DNA from: a virus
IMG/VR virus record: IMGVR_UViG_3300046004_001408
Coordinates: 1-43,105 of that record
Direction: 5' to 3' (one strand)
DNA: 43,105 nucleotides
Positions 24,351 to 33,130 of the stretch are shown in pieces (position 1 is the stretch's first letter; each line of letters opens with the position of its first letter). The notes beneath the pieces were generated by a model that saw only the letters and a program-made list of their open reading frames with translations, was not told where the DNA came from and ran no database searches. Both the position numbers and the translations under genes were made by a program.

Positions 24351-25700
24351 TTAAACAGTTAGCAACTTAGATACTTCAGTGTCAAATACAAGTCTTTGGA
24401 ACTTCTGTTTGTTTTCACCAATGAGTCTTTTTGCAATAATGTATTTGAGATCATAGTTAAAGACATCTTCATCTTTTATCAAGTGTGTGATTCTTTTCAG
24501 TATCTCTGGGGTGATTGCATTCTTTTCTGAATAAACCAGTGCAAAGTTTATTAAACGGTTGCAGAATACACTAGCAAGGTCTGCTCTGTAATTACCACCT
24601 TCTTCCCAAAGTAATGCCTTTAATTCAGCAACTACTTTTTCATCTTTCATTTCTAAAAGCATTTGTCTTGGAGTGATTAATTTATCCAACTTGTTTGCAA
24701 TAAACTGGCTGAATAATAAAGCAGGCTCAGGTCCAACGGTAGATTCACCAAGAGTTTGAATTAATCCTAATGAGGTATCAAAATCTTTAATAGAACTTAC
24801 TGAGTTGAAGAAGTTTGTAATACTTCTGGCATTAACACGCTGTGTAATAACCTCTGGATTCATCAACAAGAAGTTGATACATCTACCATCAATCTTATTT
24901 TTCTCAGCCCATTTAGCCCATGCTTCTACTTCAAACTTAAAGTCAACACTTGCAAACCGTGTCTTTTGTGCAACATCAATTGTGTTTACCAAGTAATCAC
25001 CGTTGTCAGGATTAGCTGATAACATGATGTGCCAGTTAGGTGGTAACTTCCAAGAGATATACTCTTGTCTGTCAATTAATTCCATAACTGCTTGTAAGAA
25101 GCGGGTGTCTGCGCGGTTCCAGTCATCTAGTAGGAAGATGCCGCCATTTGGCTTATCAGCAATCCACTCAGGTGGACAATAAGACATACGCTTATTGTTT
25201 TCACTATTTACAAAACGGTAACCCAGTTTTGAGTATTCCTCAATTGCATTCTCATCTACCCACACTGTTTCAACAACACCTTCCTCTGTAGGAACTTGGA
25301 TAGTTTTTGTTACAGGAACGGGTTTCTGAACAATTCTTGTTGTCACAATTCCCTGAGCATCTTTAACTTGCATTGGGAAATCTTTCATTACTGTTTCAGT
25401 AACTTCTTTGCTAATCATTCCTGCTCCTGTTCCTTTTTGCATTTTGAACTGGCGTACTGGATATCCAACAAGATCTCCTAATTCTTCAATTTGAGCAAGG
25501 TTTAACTTAACAAAATCTAAGTTATGTTCTTGAGCAATTTGGATAATACTACTTGTCTTACCTAGACCTGATTCACCAATTATTTCTACAGCAAGTGGTG
25601 TTTTACCATCTGCTTGAATAGCTTGATTATTTGATATTACGTGATCCATGAACTCTTTTAGCTGTTCACTATTTAATTGTACTTGATTTATTGTACTCAT
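24351..25700 (-). CDS. MoxR-like AAA+ ATPase
   Basis: ATP-driven chaperone by family. Walker A GESGLGKTS (42-50), Walker B GGIFLLDDWNRAD (185-197) and sensor 1 MLSANPDNGDY (226-236), followed by an Arg-containing region and a helical lid. An insert of about 90 residues between Walker A and B (about 90-180) is longer than in typical MoxR proteins. MoxR ATPases work with VWA-domain proteins on metal insertion or complex assembly. The next gene encodes exactly such a protein, one base away, which strongly supports the pairing. Confidence 0.88.
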   Translation of the reverse strand: MSTINQVQLNSEQLKEFMDHVISNNQAIQADGKTPLAVEIIGESGLGKTSSIIQIAQEHNLDFVKLNLAQIEELGDLVGYPVRQFKMQKGTGAGMISKEVTETVMKDFPMQVKDAQGIVTTRIVQKPVPVTKTIQVPTEEGVVETVWVDENAIEEYSKLGYRFVNSENNKRMSYCPPEWIADKPNGGIFLLDDWNRADTRFLQAVMELIDRQEYISWKLPPNWHIMLSANPDNGDYLVNTIDVAQKTRFASVDFKFEVEAWAKWAEKNKIDGRCINFLLMNPEVITQRVNARSITNFFNSVSSIKDFDTSLGLIQTLGESTVGPEPALLFSQFIANKLDKLITPRQMLLEMKDEKVVAELKALLWEEGGNYRADLASVFCNRLINFALVYSEKNAITPEILKRITHLIKDEDVFNYDLKYIIAKRLIGENKQKFQRLVFDTEVSKLLTV

Positions 25701-25701
25701 T

Positions 25702-26937
25702 TTAATTAATTTGTATTACTAATCCGGGCAAATTGTTGTTCATTTTTGATTCTGCAGATAGAATCCACAGGATGTCATTCTTACCATTCTTTGGTGGCGG
25801 AGCTTCTCCATCTGTAAAATACATAAGACAGCTGTATTTTCCGCGGTTCTCTTCAAAATAGTCTATTACTGGATTGAAATCAGTTCCTCCTCTACCGTGT
25901 ATTTCATAAGTAGCTTTAGGTGAAAACTTTTCAATCTTGGATATTGCTGCATCTGCATGTACTACAGTGATGTCAGCACCTGTTTTATGAATATGATTGA
26001 TTTGATTCATGAATTCCCTTAACTCACCATTGTTTACAGAACCTGATGTATCAATTGCTACAAGAACATGCTTGCGTTGTTTGATTTTAAGTCCAGGGTT
26101 TTCAGCATATCTTTTATTGTATTTTCTTCTTGATTTTTTAGTGTAAATTTTAGTTGACTTACCCGTAAACCTTTTAATATAACCTCTCCAATCAAATGCT
26201 GGTGGTTCAGTAAAGTTTAACATGTCTAGTAACTGACTAATTTCACTTGGAACAGTACCTCTTGATTTGGCTTGATTAGCTGCTTCATTCATTGCACGTA
26301 CTGCTTGGGCTTTTAAAACCTTTTGCGTGCCTTCATCTGCATCTTGTATCTCAGACCAATCGTGTGGTACTAAGGTTACGGATTGTCCATTTGGTAAATT
26401 AACTTTGAGACCGCCTTCAGGAATTCCTCCATTGGCAGCGGCTTCTTGTAAAGCTTTCATCATTGCTTGAATACTATCTGCGTCATCCTTATGAGCTTGC
26501 ATAAGTTTATCATAGTAGTACTTAGTACCTTTCTTTTCTTCCAGATTTAATTCTGGAAAACTACTAGGAAGTAATCCTCCTTCAGGAAGATACTCAGGGT
26601 CAATGTATTGATTAATCTCAATATCCATAGCCCAGTTAGCAATCTCTGCATATCTATTGTCTGGACCATTGAGATGCTTAAAATCTGTTACGTGACAGAA
26701 AGCAATGTGCATAAGCTCATGCTTTAAGAGACCTACTTTATGAATTGGAGTTAAGTTATTCCAAAAAGTAGGATTGATTTTTAGGTGATAATTCACATTT
26801 GTACGGCCTACACCTGCAGTTGGAATTCTTTCATCCCACTCTTTATTGAGGGATAACAAGAATAAACCATAGAAAGGTTCTTTAAACATAAGATCCTTTA
26901 CTGTTTTTGCAAGTGTTTCATTATTTAGCTTATTCAT
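25702..26937 (-). CDS. VWA-like protein with HExxH metallopeptidase-like domain
   Basis: N-terminal domain (about 1-130) with LKHELMHIAFCH: His73, Glu74 and His77 form a zinc-protease HExxH site, as in DUF2201-type putative metallopeptidases. A linker rich in Gly, Ala and Gln follows. The C-terminal VWA domain (about 285-411) has a complete MIDAS: D296-x-S298-x-S300, Thr352 in GRGGTDF and Asp376 in FTDGEAP. The stop is one base before the MoxR-like start, so the two are expressed together. By analogy with MoxR-VWA pairs the ATPase acts on a client held by the VWA domain. Here a protease-like site is built into the partner. Confidence 0.9.
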   Translation of the reverse strand: MNKLNNETLAKTVKDLMFKEPFYGLFLLSLNKEWDERIPTAGVGRTNVNYHLKINPTFWNNLTPIHKVGLLKHELMHIAFCHVTDFKHLNGPDNRYAEIANWAMDIEINQYIDPEYLPEGGLLPSSFPELNLEEKKGTKYYYDKLMQAHKDDADSIQAMMKALQEAAANGGIPEGGLKVNLPNGQSVTLVPHDWSEIQDADEGTQKVLKAQAVRAMNEAANQAKSRGTVPSEISQLLDMLNFTEPPAFDWRGYIKRFTGKSTKIYTKKSRRKYNKRYAENPGLKIKQRKHVLVAIDTSGSVNNGELREFMNQINHIHKTGADITVVHADAAISKIEKFSPKATYEIHGRGGTDFNPVIDYFEENRGKYSCLMYFTDGEAPPPKNGKNDILWILSAESKMNNNLPGLVIQIN

Positions 26938-27322
26938 TTGGTATCACTGTTGTTTCTATACTTTTTATCTTTTCATATCCTGATAAAATAATGAGATCCA
27001 TTATTTCTTTATTAGATTGATTTAAGATAAATTCAATACCTTCTTGTTTAGCTTCATCACTAATATCAGAAAATGTAATACCTATAACAATTTCTGAGTA
27101 CTTATTGTAATTGGTTATTCCAACCATTAAATTAGTACGGTGAGCATTTTCTTTCCATGTTGAATTGGTTATACCTTTATTCCTGTAAAGCATTGTCAAC
27201 CAAGGCAAATCATCTGGTACTACATTTTCTTCTATTATTGCTAACGCAAGGATTGCATCATCAATATCTGTGCTATTGAGCATTTTCAATAACTCAGAAT
27301 ATCTACTTTTAATTACACTCAT
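26930..27322 (-). CDS. Hypothetical protein (130 aa)
   Basis: Not recognised. Helical start (SELLKMLNSTDIDDAILALAII) and a central strand pair (IVIGITFSDISDEAK). It overlaps the VWA gene by eight bases and the 29-aa micro-gene by 14, so it is part of the same tightly coupled run. Confidence 0.72.
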   Translation of the reverse strand: MSVIKSRYSELLKMLNSTDIDDAILALAIIEENVVPDDLPWLTMLYRNKGITNSTWKENAHRTNLMVGITNYNKYSEIVIGITFSDISDEAKQEGIEFILNQSNKEIMDLIILSGYEKIKSIETTVIPNE

Positions 27323-27398
27323 GACTAAGGATTATGGTGTTGCCATATACATTCTCACAACCATGATCCCTTTCTACACACTTTCTCATCATAATCAT
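27309..27398 (-). CDS. 29-aa Cys/His microprotein
   Basis: ATG 27398 overlaps the RuvC-like gene's TGA as ATGA, and the TAA lies just inside the next gene. This is the same coupling as real neighbours, and it explains an otherwise empty 72-base gap. Cys7, His12, Cys14, His26 and Cys28 could bind a metal (RKCVERDHGCENVYGNT). Evidence is positional only. Confidence 0.5.
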   Translation of the reverse strand: MIMMRKCVERDHGCENVYGNTIILSHECN

Positions 27399-27886
27399 AA
27401 ATTGTTTCTTCGGGCCCATTCAGCCATTAATAATGCATCAACTAGCCCATCATGTGGCTTAGTTGCTCTTTCACCAAAGGTTAATTTTACTTGCGGGAAG
27501 ATTCTCTTCACTGCTACAAGTGCCATTGCCTTGGTGTCTCTTTTTCCTTTGGAGTTTTTGATCTCATCAACTCCAATGAACATATCTTTTTGCCATTGTT
27601 TGGCGGGTACTTTTGTATAAGTTAATCCAGCTGCAATACATCCTACTTCCACAGCACCGGATTGGTATCCCATAGAGAAGGCTGTTGATTTAGCTGTTCC
27701 AAAGATTACTCCTAGCTTTTCAAATACTGCTACAGCCTTTCCACCACGCGATAGAGCTGACATAAGTTCAGTAGGGTCTAGTGTATCTTTTATTACAGGC
27801 ATTGGTGTACAATAAATTGAACCATCTGCTTGGATGTAAGCTATAGCTCCCTTAAGACCTATGTCAATTCCTATGTATGTTTTCAT
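27395..27886 (-). CDS. RuvC-like Holliday junction resolvase
   Basis: RNase H-fold resolvase that cuts four-way junctions symmetrically. First-strand Asp8 in YIGIDIG, Glu56 in AVFEKLG, and the closing KPHDGLVDALLMAEW with Asp146 and Asp150 form the four-acid site. Length 163 aa is normal for RuvC. It overlaps the primase stop as ATGA and probably resolves recombination or replication intermediates before packaging. Confidence 0.92.
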   Translation of the reverse strand: MKTYIGIDIGLKGAIAYIQADGSIYCTPMPVIKDTLDPTELMSALSRGGKAVAVFEKLGVIFGTAKSTAFSMGYQSGAVEVGCIAAGLTYTKVPAKQWQKDMFIGVDEIKNSKGKRDTKAMALVAVKRIFPQVKLTFGERATKPHDGLVDALLMAEWARRNNL

Positions 27887-28881
27887 AACTGTTTTGCTTT
27901 TCCTGTTAATGCTTTTGTTAGGGTTGGATATAAAACTATCCGGGTATTAGATACTCCGTGGTCCCTAACAGAGTCTGAGAGATCTTTTTCTAGTTGTAGA
28001 TGAGCATAGGGAATACCATATAGCTCTTCATACTTTTTCATTGCTTTGAGACCAGCTTCATCATTGTCAAAGATGGTACAGATGTTTTGATACTTTGATT
28101 TGAGGAAATCTATGCGCTCTTTGGTGATAGTAACATTCTCGCTATCTGGAGCTATTGCTTCTGCATTACGGAATCCTAGTTTGGTAAAAGCCATTACATC
28201 TTTCAAGGAGCTACAGATTACTAGGTAGGGAACTTGATATGTTAGTTGTCCTGACCCTTGTATGTACTCTGCTACTTTAATGAATTTGTTTTCTTTTAGC
28301 ATTGGTTGGTATATCTTGTAGAGAGTCCCATCCTTTTTAAAGTATCCGTAGATACATGCTCCAGTAATAACTATCTCTTTGAGTTCACCGTTTTCTTGCT
28401 TACTTAATGTATAGCTAGTTAATGGTTTTACATTAAACTTTTCTAGTAGTGGACTTCCTATAAAGAATTTAGTCCAGTACCTTTTGTCATCTGTGTTCCA
28501 TCCTCTTGTAGAGTGAGCGGTAACTTCATATCTAGACTGCAGTGTAAAATCAATTACTTCAGGTTTTTTATTTTTGCTCAGGTAGTCATTGTAATCTATT
28601 AAGATTTTATGAGCTGCTTGACCATATGTTAAGTTAAACAGAAGCATTACTAAATCAACTGGAGATCCTTGATGACCACTGGCAAAATCTTTAAACTTGT
28701 AAGTCATTGTAACTACATCTACATATAAGCACATTGACGGAGTCTTTTCTTCTTTAAAGATAGACTTCATCTTAATGTCTTGCCCTTGTAACCTTTCTGG
28801 TAAACTGCTAATGTATGTTTCAAAAATCCATTCACTAGGTACAACTGTTACATCAGTAATAATATTTCTTGTTCTTAACAT
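27883..28881 (-). CDS. DnaG-like primase (TOPRIM)
   Basis: Makes RNA primers. The N-terminal part (about 30-110) matches the DnaG CHC2 region (FKDFASGHQGSPVDLVML, TYGQAAHKIL) but lacks the Cys/His zinc ligands. A TOPRIM domain follows: YLVICSSLKDVMAF with its conserved acidic partner region, then IFDNDEAGLKAM, the DxD-type metal site. 332 aa is short for DnaG, with no obvious C-terminal helicase-binding domain. A terminator lies only eight bases upstream of the start. Confidence 0.88.
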   Translation of the reverse strand: MLRTRNIITDVTVVPSEWIFETYISSLPERLQGQDIKMKSIFKEEKTPSMCLYVDVVTMTYKFKDFASGHQGSPVDLVMLLFNLTYGQAAHKILIDYNDYLSKNKKPEVIDFTLQSRYEVTAHSTRGWNTDDKRYWTKFFIGSPLLEKFNVKPLTSYTLSKQENGELKEIVITGACIYGYFKKDGTLYKIYQPMLKENKFIKVAEYIQGSGQLTYQVPYLVICSSLKDVMAFTKLGFRNAEAIAPDSENVTITKERIDFLKSKYQNICTIFDNDEAGLKAMKKYEELYGIPYAHLQLEKDLSDSVRDHGVSNTRIVLYPTLTKALTGKAKQL

Positions 28882-28888
28882 ACACTCA

Positions 28889-28919
28889 ATAAAAAAGGGA
28901 AGCTCCTAAGAGCCTCCCT
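28889..28919 (-). terminator. Strong intrinsic terminator between SSB-like and primase genes
   Basis: AGGGAGGCTC-TTAG-GAGCTTCCCT (ten pairs, one G-U, minus strand) followed by TTTTTT. The T run ends about ten bases before the primase ATG (28881), leaving no room for a promoter between them. Confidence 0.88.
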
Positions 28920-28939
28920 GGTTTCTGATTACTCAGTAA

Positions 28940-29683
28940 TTAAATATCAAAGTCACCAATCTCAGATGCTCCTGTAGATGGTGAAGAAGTATCTTCCATA
29001 ATGCTATCAGCTGCTGCTGACATGTCTTGAGTTGTCATGTCATCTTCAGTGTCAAAAGCTTTCACTGGAGTTGGTAGATCAATGTGTTGTGCTGGATCAA
29101 ACTTGGCAAGTTTAGATGGAACTGCTGTAAGAGATTCATAAGGAACTGCAAATCTTGTCCATTTAGGTAAATAACAATCATTTGCTGTATACCCATTTTG
29201 TTTAAGATATTGTCTTCCAGCAATACAATAGTTAATCATAACTCCTGCATATGGCTTCTCCGCATTGATTCCCTCTATAAGATCCTCAATGGTATCAAAT
29301 TTACCATCTTTACTTTCTAACCATTCTTGCTTACCCATTTCTTTCAATAGATTGGTAAGAGCTTTAATGATATCAGCATCTCTTTCAACAACAATACCTG
29401 TTTTAGTTTGACCATCCTTATATGGAAACTTGTTGAACTTTACTTTACCAACTTTACCTTTATGTCTCCCTAAAGATTCATTGTCTTTATCAAGAAAGAA
29501 TCCTTCAAAGTCAGGGCCTAAGTCAGGTCCCTCTAAATGTAGGACAAGGAAGTATCCCTTATCTGCTGCTAGAAAGCTTGGTTGGTCTAACTCAATCTTT
29601 GTTACCATTGCCATTGTGTTACCTGGTTCAATTAGTTTGCTTGATCCCCCAGTGCTAACATTTTTAGTGCTTAATCCACTCAT
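28940..29683 (-). CDS. Single-stranded DNA-binding protein-like, acidic tail
   Basis: Beta-rich body (about 15-190: YFLVLHLEGPDLGPDF, KTGIVVERDADIIKAL) and an acidic, disordered tail ending EIGDFDI. A hydrophobic/acidic tip like this is the hallmark of SSB proteins and of T7 gp2.5-type proteins, and recruits partners. It lies between the Sak4-like ATPase and the primase, the usual place for a phage SSB. It is followed by a strong terminator, as expected for an abundant protein. The fold call is inference; the tail is seen. Confidence 0.75.
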   Translation of the reverse strand: MSGLSTKNVSTGGSSKLIEPGNTMAMVTKIELDQPSFLAADKGYFLVLHLEGPDLGPDFEGFFLDKDNESLGRHKGKVGKVKFNKFPYKDGQTKTGIVVERDADIIKALTNLLKEMGKQEWLESKDGKFDTIEDLIEGINAEKPYAGVMINYCIAGRQYLKQNGYTANDCYLPKWTRFAVPYESLTAVPSKLAKFDPAQHIDLPTPVKAFDTEDDMTTQDMSAAADSIMEDTSSPSTGASEIGDFDI

Positions 29684-29700
29684 TGTATGTTTGTTTTAAA

Positions 29701-30474
29701 TTAATCAATGTAAATTTTTTCCCAGAATGTATTTAATACATCCCCATCTATTTCTGATATCTCAATCTCTGCATTCTTAAGATGATTTGGTCTAGCACCG
29801 CAAGAGATTTCATCTGTAGTTTTAAAACTCAAAATGTTTTTATTCCCTTTTCTGTACAGGTATCCAATTGCATCTGACTGAGATGAAATAATCCTTTTCA
29901 CTTTCCCTGTTAAGTCAAGATCAGATGAGTTAAACTCAGAGCCATTCTTCTCTAAAAGAGCCTCTCTCACGTGACCTATAAGGATCACTCTTGGAGCTAG
30001 GGTTTTAATGAATTCAATGATCTTTGATATAGCCTCACGCTGATATTGCCAACCTCCACCATTTGGTAATGATGTTACCGTACCGTACATAGCTTTCCCA
30101 CTATCGGGAGCATACTTACCGTCCGGTGTTTTCTTAAACCAGTTTTTACCCATAGGTGTTCTACTGTAAAGAACTTCTGCATATGGCATACATATAGTTT
30201 CCAATGCTGTTATTGTGTCAACTGCAATATACTTATAAGGATAATCTGCTTCCTTAATAGCTTTACCAATAGCTTTGATATCATCAACGCTTTTAGCTTT
30301 TACTTTTAATGCATCAACATAATCTGAACCATCCTCTAAGTCTATGATAAGGCAATCATCTAGCTGTGCTAAAAGACTTGTCTTACCTACTTTAGGCTTT
30401 GAGAAAATGATTAAATTCTTTGGACTCATATGAGTCGCTTTTACCCTTTGTGTAGGTAATGTAATTTCTGACAT
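29701..30474 (-). CDS. Sak4-like RecA-family ATPase (single-strand annealing/recombination)
   Basis: RecA-core NTPase of phages that promotes DNA annealing or exchange with the phage SSB. Walker A SKPKVGKTS (25-33), acidic strand DLEDGSDY, Walker B KYIAVDTITALE (81-92), a HVREA segment after VILIGH as in the Sak4 group, and a C-terminal strand set. No Rad51 N-terminal or DNA-binding extension was seen; 257 aa is typical. It lies next to the SSB-like gene, the known functional partner of Sak4. Confidence 0.88.
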   Translation of the reverse strand: MSEITLPTQRVKATHMSPKNLIIFSKPKVGKTSLLAQLDDCLIIDLEDGSDYVDALKVKAKSVDDIKAIGKAIKEADYPYKYIAVDTITALETICMPYAEVLYSRTPMGKNWFKKTPDGKYAPDSGKAMYGTVTSLPNGGGWQYQREAISKIIEFIKTLAPRVILIGHVREALLEKNGSEFNSSDLDLTGKVKRIISSQSDAIGYLYRKGNKNILSFKTTDEISCGARPNHLKNAEIEISEIDGDVLNTFWEKIYID

Positions 30475-30476
30475 TG

Positions 30477-31040
30477 TTATAACTTTGAGTTAATAACTTC
30501 ATTTAACCAGGCTTTTCTGCTCACTGGCTTACCAAGATGGATTGCTGCATAATCACGCATTGTCATCTCTGATAGAGGAAGATCCACTTCGGCATTAGGT
30601 AGTGCAGCATCTAATTCAGCTGCACTGAAAGATGCATCTTCAACTTCAAATGCAACTTCTCCTTCACCATTTGTAACTTCAATTAATTCATCAATTGGAA
30701 TCTCATATCTGATATCTCCAGTCACCGGATGTGGTGGTGTGGTAGCATACTCAGTTTCATAAAATGGATTGAACTTCCATTTGTATAACTTTCTTTGAGG
30801 ATCCTCTGATTCATAATCTCTACTTACAAATTCAGTATAGATATCTTCACCTCTACTGATTTCACTTGGGAAAAATGAAATAATTTTTTCCTTGGATTGT
30901 CCCATGTAGGCCATCTTAGGAAAGAATAAGGCATCAACTGCACCAATTGAAACAAAAAGTTCCTGATGTTTTACCCTTAAATCATTGATCTTTTCTTTGT
31001 TTGATCTAGCCACTGGCTCTTTCTTAGTTTTTAATTGCAT
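30477..31040 (-). CDS. Hypothetical protein in the recombination core (187 aa)
   Basis: Not recognised. Basic N-terminus, a Phe/Tyr-rich middle (FFPKMAYMGQSKEKIISFFP) and an acidic stretch (EVAFEVEDASFSAAELD) before a small helical C-terminus. It lies two bases before the Sak4-like gene and 11 after the helicase, so a replication or recombination role is likely from context only. Confidence 0.75.
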   Translation of the reverse strand: MQLKTKKEPVARSNKEKINDLRVKHQELFVSIGAVDALFFPKMAYMGQSKEKIISFFPSEISRGEDIYTEFVSRDYESEDPQRKLYKWKFNPFYETEYATTPPHPVTGDIRYEIPIDELIEVTNGEGEVAFEVEDASFSAAELDAALPNAEVDLPLSEMTMRDYAAIHLGKPVSRKAWLNEVINSKL

Positions 31041-31051
31041 ACTTACTTGAA

Positions 31052-32059
31052 TTATGGTTTACGTCCGGGAGTTGGCATTTCTTCCACCTCCATTGTCTTG
31101 AATTTAGCTCTAAAGAAACTCATTCTTGGATCACCATTCCTTACTTTCAAGAAGTGGAATACAAGTACTGTGTCATCATCAATGATATATTTCTCAGGCC
31201 CAAAGAATTTGATAAACCTTTTGGCTGGTCTATTAACACCGATAACCATGTCTGCATGCTGGAATAAAGCATCACCTCCAAATAAATCTGATTCTAGAAT
31301 GTAGTTTGCATACTGTCCTTCTTCAGCTCTGTCTGGATTTTCTACCTGTCTTCCTAATTGACTCAGTATAATGAATAGTATTGGATACTCTCTTTTAAGT
31401 CCAGTAAGTGCTTCTCCTAATGAGTATAGCATGTCAAGGAATGATTCCTTCTGCTCTCTTTTTACTAGAATGGAGTGATCCAATGTGATTACAGTTTTCT
31501 TATAGACTTTCTTTTGTTTGACTGTATCTGTTTCGTTGTCAACATAGTTTTCCATAACACTATGTGTTTCCATATAGTCTTTAACTATCTCTACTATTTG
31601 ATTGACTGTTTTGGATTGCTCAATTATGTCAACTGGAAATTTGATTTGTTCTCTTGCATGTACCTTAAGTTTTTCAAACTCCATGTCACTGACACCATCC
31701 GCTCCTTTGGCATGTAATTCCTTGTAGCTTTTATTAACTACTGAAGTGAATTCCCTTTTGGCATCTACCTTTGACATCATTTCAAATTGAAACTCAAGGC
31801 ATCTTATATTCTGTCCCGGATTGAGAGTGAATACATTTCTTATGATTTGTTTTTTGATTAGTGTTTTACCTGCTCCAGGTCTACCTCCTATGACTACCAT
31901 GGAATTCCATTCCAATCCGTCTAGTCCGGCATCATTTACTTTGGGCCAAGGAGTTTTACAACTTGAAAGTATTCCTTTTCTATACCCATCTATCTCTGCT
32001 AATGCATCAATATATCCCTGTCTTAAACTTGACCAAGGCTTTTTATCAAATAGTCTCAT
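31052..32059 (-). CDS. Replicative DnaB-type helicase (RecA-like domain)
   Basis: Unwinds the fork 5'-3' as a ring. Walker A VIGGRPGAGKT (56-66); LEFQFEMM is the DnaB H2 element. Walker B-like VITLDHS lies in the middle, H3/H4 is IILSQLGRQVENP, and a C-terminal Arg finger region follows (FHFLKVRNGDPR). Only about 35 residues precede the ATPase domain, so the primase-binding N-terminal domain of bacterial DnaB is missing. This resembles the shorter phage helicases. It pairs with the primase at 27.9 kb. Confidence 0.9.
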   Translation of the reverse strand: MRLFDKKPWSSLRQGYIDALAEIDGYRKGILSSCKTPWPKVNDAGLDGLEWNSMVVIGGRPGAGKTLIKKQIIRNVFTLNPGQNIRCLEFQFEMMSKVDAKREFTSVVNKSYKELHAKGADGVSDMEFEKLKVHAREQIKFPVDIIEQSKTVNQIVEIVKDYMETHSVMENYVDNETDTVKQKKVYKKTVITLDHSILVKREQKESFLDMLYSLGEALTGLKREYPILFIILSQLGRQVENPDRAEEGQYANYILESDLFGGDALFQHADMVIGVNRPAKRFIKFFGPEKYIIDDDTVLVFHFLKVRNGDPRMSFFRAKFKTMEVEEMPTPGRKP

Positions 32060-32080
32060 CTCTATATTTTCAGTAGGAAG

Positions 32081-32281
32081 TTATTCATTTTCATCTGACT
32101 TAACTCCATGTTTCTTCACCATGCTTATACTTACAAATATAAAGAAAAAATCTGATAATATGTATAGAACTTGCACAAAAAGAAACTGAAGGATTGTCAT
32201 TTCCATCAGGAATTTATTGACTATAATCCAGCCTAGGAAGAAGAGTAAGCTATTGAATATGTAACGGTGAATATGTGTCAT
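32081..32281 (-). CDS. Small membrane protein, two segments (66 aa)
   Basis: Two hydrophobic segments (about 8-25 and 32-52) and a basic/acidic tail (KKHGVKSDENE). ATG 32281 overlaps the upstream stop as ATGA. It is odd among replication genes; membrane tethering of the replication site or an unrelated lysis or exclusion role are both possible. Not recognised. Confidence 0.68.
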   Translation of the reverse strand: MTHIHRYIFNSLLFFLGWIIVNKFLMEMTILQFLFVQVLYILSDFFFIFVSISMVKKHGVKSDENE

Positions 32282-32898
32282 ACTACTTTACTTTCAAAAT
32301 GATTTCTCTTATTCTCATCTGCTCCATTGAGGATGTTCTCACAATAATTTGCTAGCTCTGACATGTACTCCTTACCTGCATTTTGTTTGCGGATAAAGTA
32401 CTGAGAGTTCTTAAGATACATCCATTTCTTGATCTCATATTCATTGACATACATTTTAGTTGCCTTATGAATAGTATCCCAAGAATAATCAAAGTTATCA
32501 TGAAACCATTTGAATGCTGGTTCTAGATTCTTTACTGCAGATCTAGCATATACACCACTAGGAAGTTTGATGTTAGGAAATAGTTCCCTATACAATTCAA
32601 TCTCTTTAGTATAGTCAGGTCCCATGCTTGCTTTATCAGCAACTTCCTTCCTTACTCTGAATAACTTTTCCACCTTCCCTATAAGAGTAAAGGCTTTGAG
32701 TGATAACTCTACACCACCTGTGTTATTTTTCAGTAGCCAATCTCCTATAAAGAGTTGTCTGAGTTCTTGGTCAATATTGATTTGATTAGATTTGATCTTG
32801 TCATGAATACAACATAAGAGATAGTACTGATTTGGTGTAAGCTTTTCTGCAAGTATTAAATCAAATACTTCTAGTTGTTTAAGATTGGGTTTCTTCAT
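32278..32898 (-). CDS. Possible helicase loader or replication organiser (206 aa)
   Basis: The N-terminal 1-80 looks like a winged helix (LEVFDLILAEKLTPNQYYLL). The C-terminal helical half ends with the aromatic/basic stretch IKKWMYLKNSQYFIRK, a pattern seen in phage helicase-loading proteins. It is immediately upstream of the helicase, with only a tiny gene between. No firm family match; the call rests on shape and position. Confidence 0.45.
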   Translation of the reverse strand: MKKPNLKQLEVFDLILAEKLTPNQYYLLCCIHDKIKSNQINIDQELRQLFIGDWLLKNNTGGVELSLKAFTLIGKVEKLFRVRKEVADKASMGPDYTKEIELYRELFPNIKLPSGVYARSAVKNLEPAFKWFHDNFDYSWDTIHKATKMYVNEYEIKKWMYLKNSQYFIRKQNAGKEYMSELANYCENILNGADENKRNHFESKVV

Positions 32899-33130
32899 CC
32901 TTAAGTTTGTGTCTTAAGTAACAAAAGGCTGGAATCTCTCCTGTATTCCAAAACATTTCAAATTCAGTTATGTTATATGTCTTACCATATATCTTTGAAA
33001 GTCTAATAAACTCTTCATCATCCAACCCATTTGGACTGACTAAATCATTCTCCCTACAATAATCTTTGAATGCATCATTGTTAAAGATGATGTGTATCAT
33101 TTGATTCTCTGCTAATAATTCTCTTTGCAT
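32879..33130 (-). CDS. Hypothetical small protein (83 aa)
   Basis: ATG 33130 overlaps the uracil-DNA glycosylase stop as TAATG. An in-frame ATG at 33136 is two codons earlier and equally possible. A small acidic protein, helical and strand mixed (IHIIFNNDAFKDYCREND). Not recognised. Confidence 0.7.
   Translation of the reverse strand: MQRELLAENQMIHIIFNNDAFKDYCRENDLVSPNGLDDEEFIRLSKIYGKTYNITEFEMFWNTGEIPAFCYLRHKLKDEETQS

Noticed and set aside
27270-27620. 116-codon plus-strand open frame over the resolvase
   Set aside because: Shadow of the RuvC-like gene; the real minus-strand frame has the catalytic residues.
31821-32189. 122-codon plus-strand open frame over the helicase gene
   Set aside because: Antisense to the Walker A region of a clear DnaB-type gene; no independent support.
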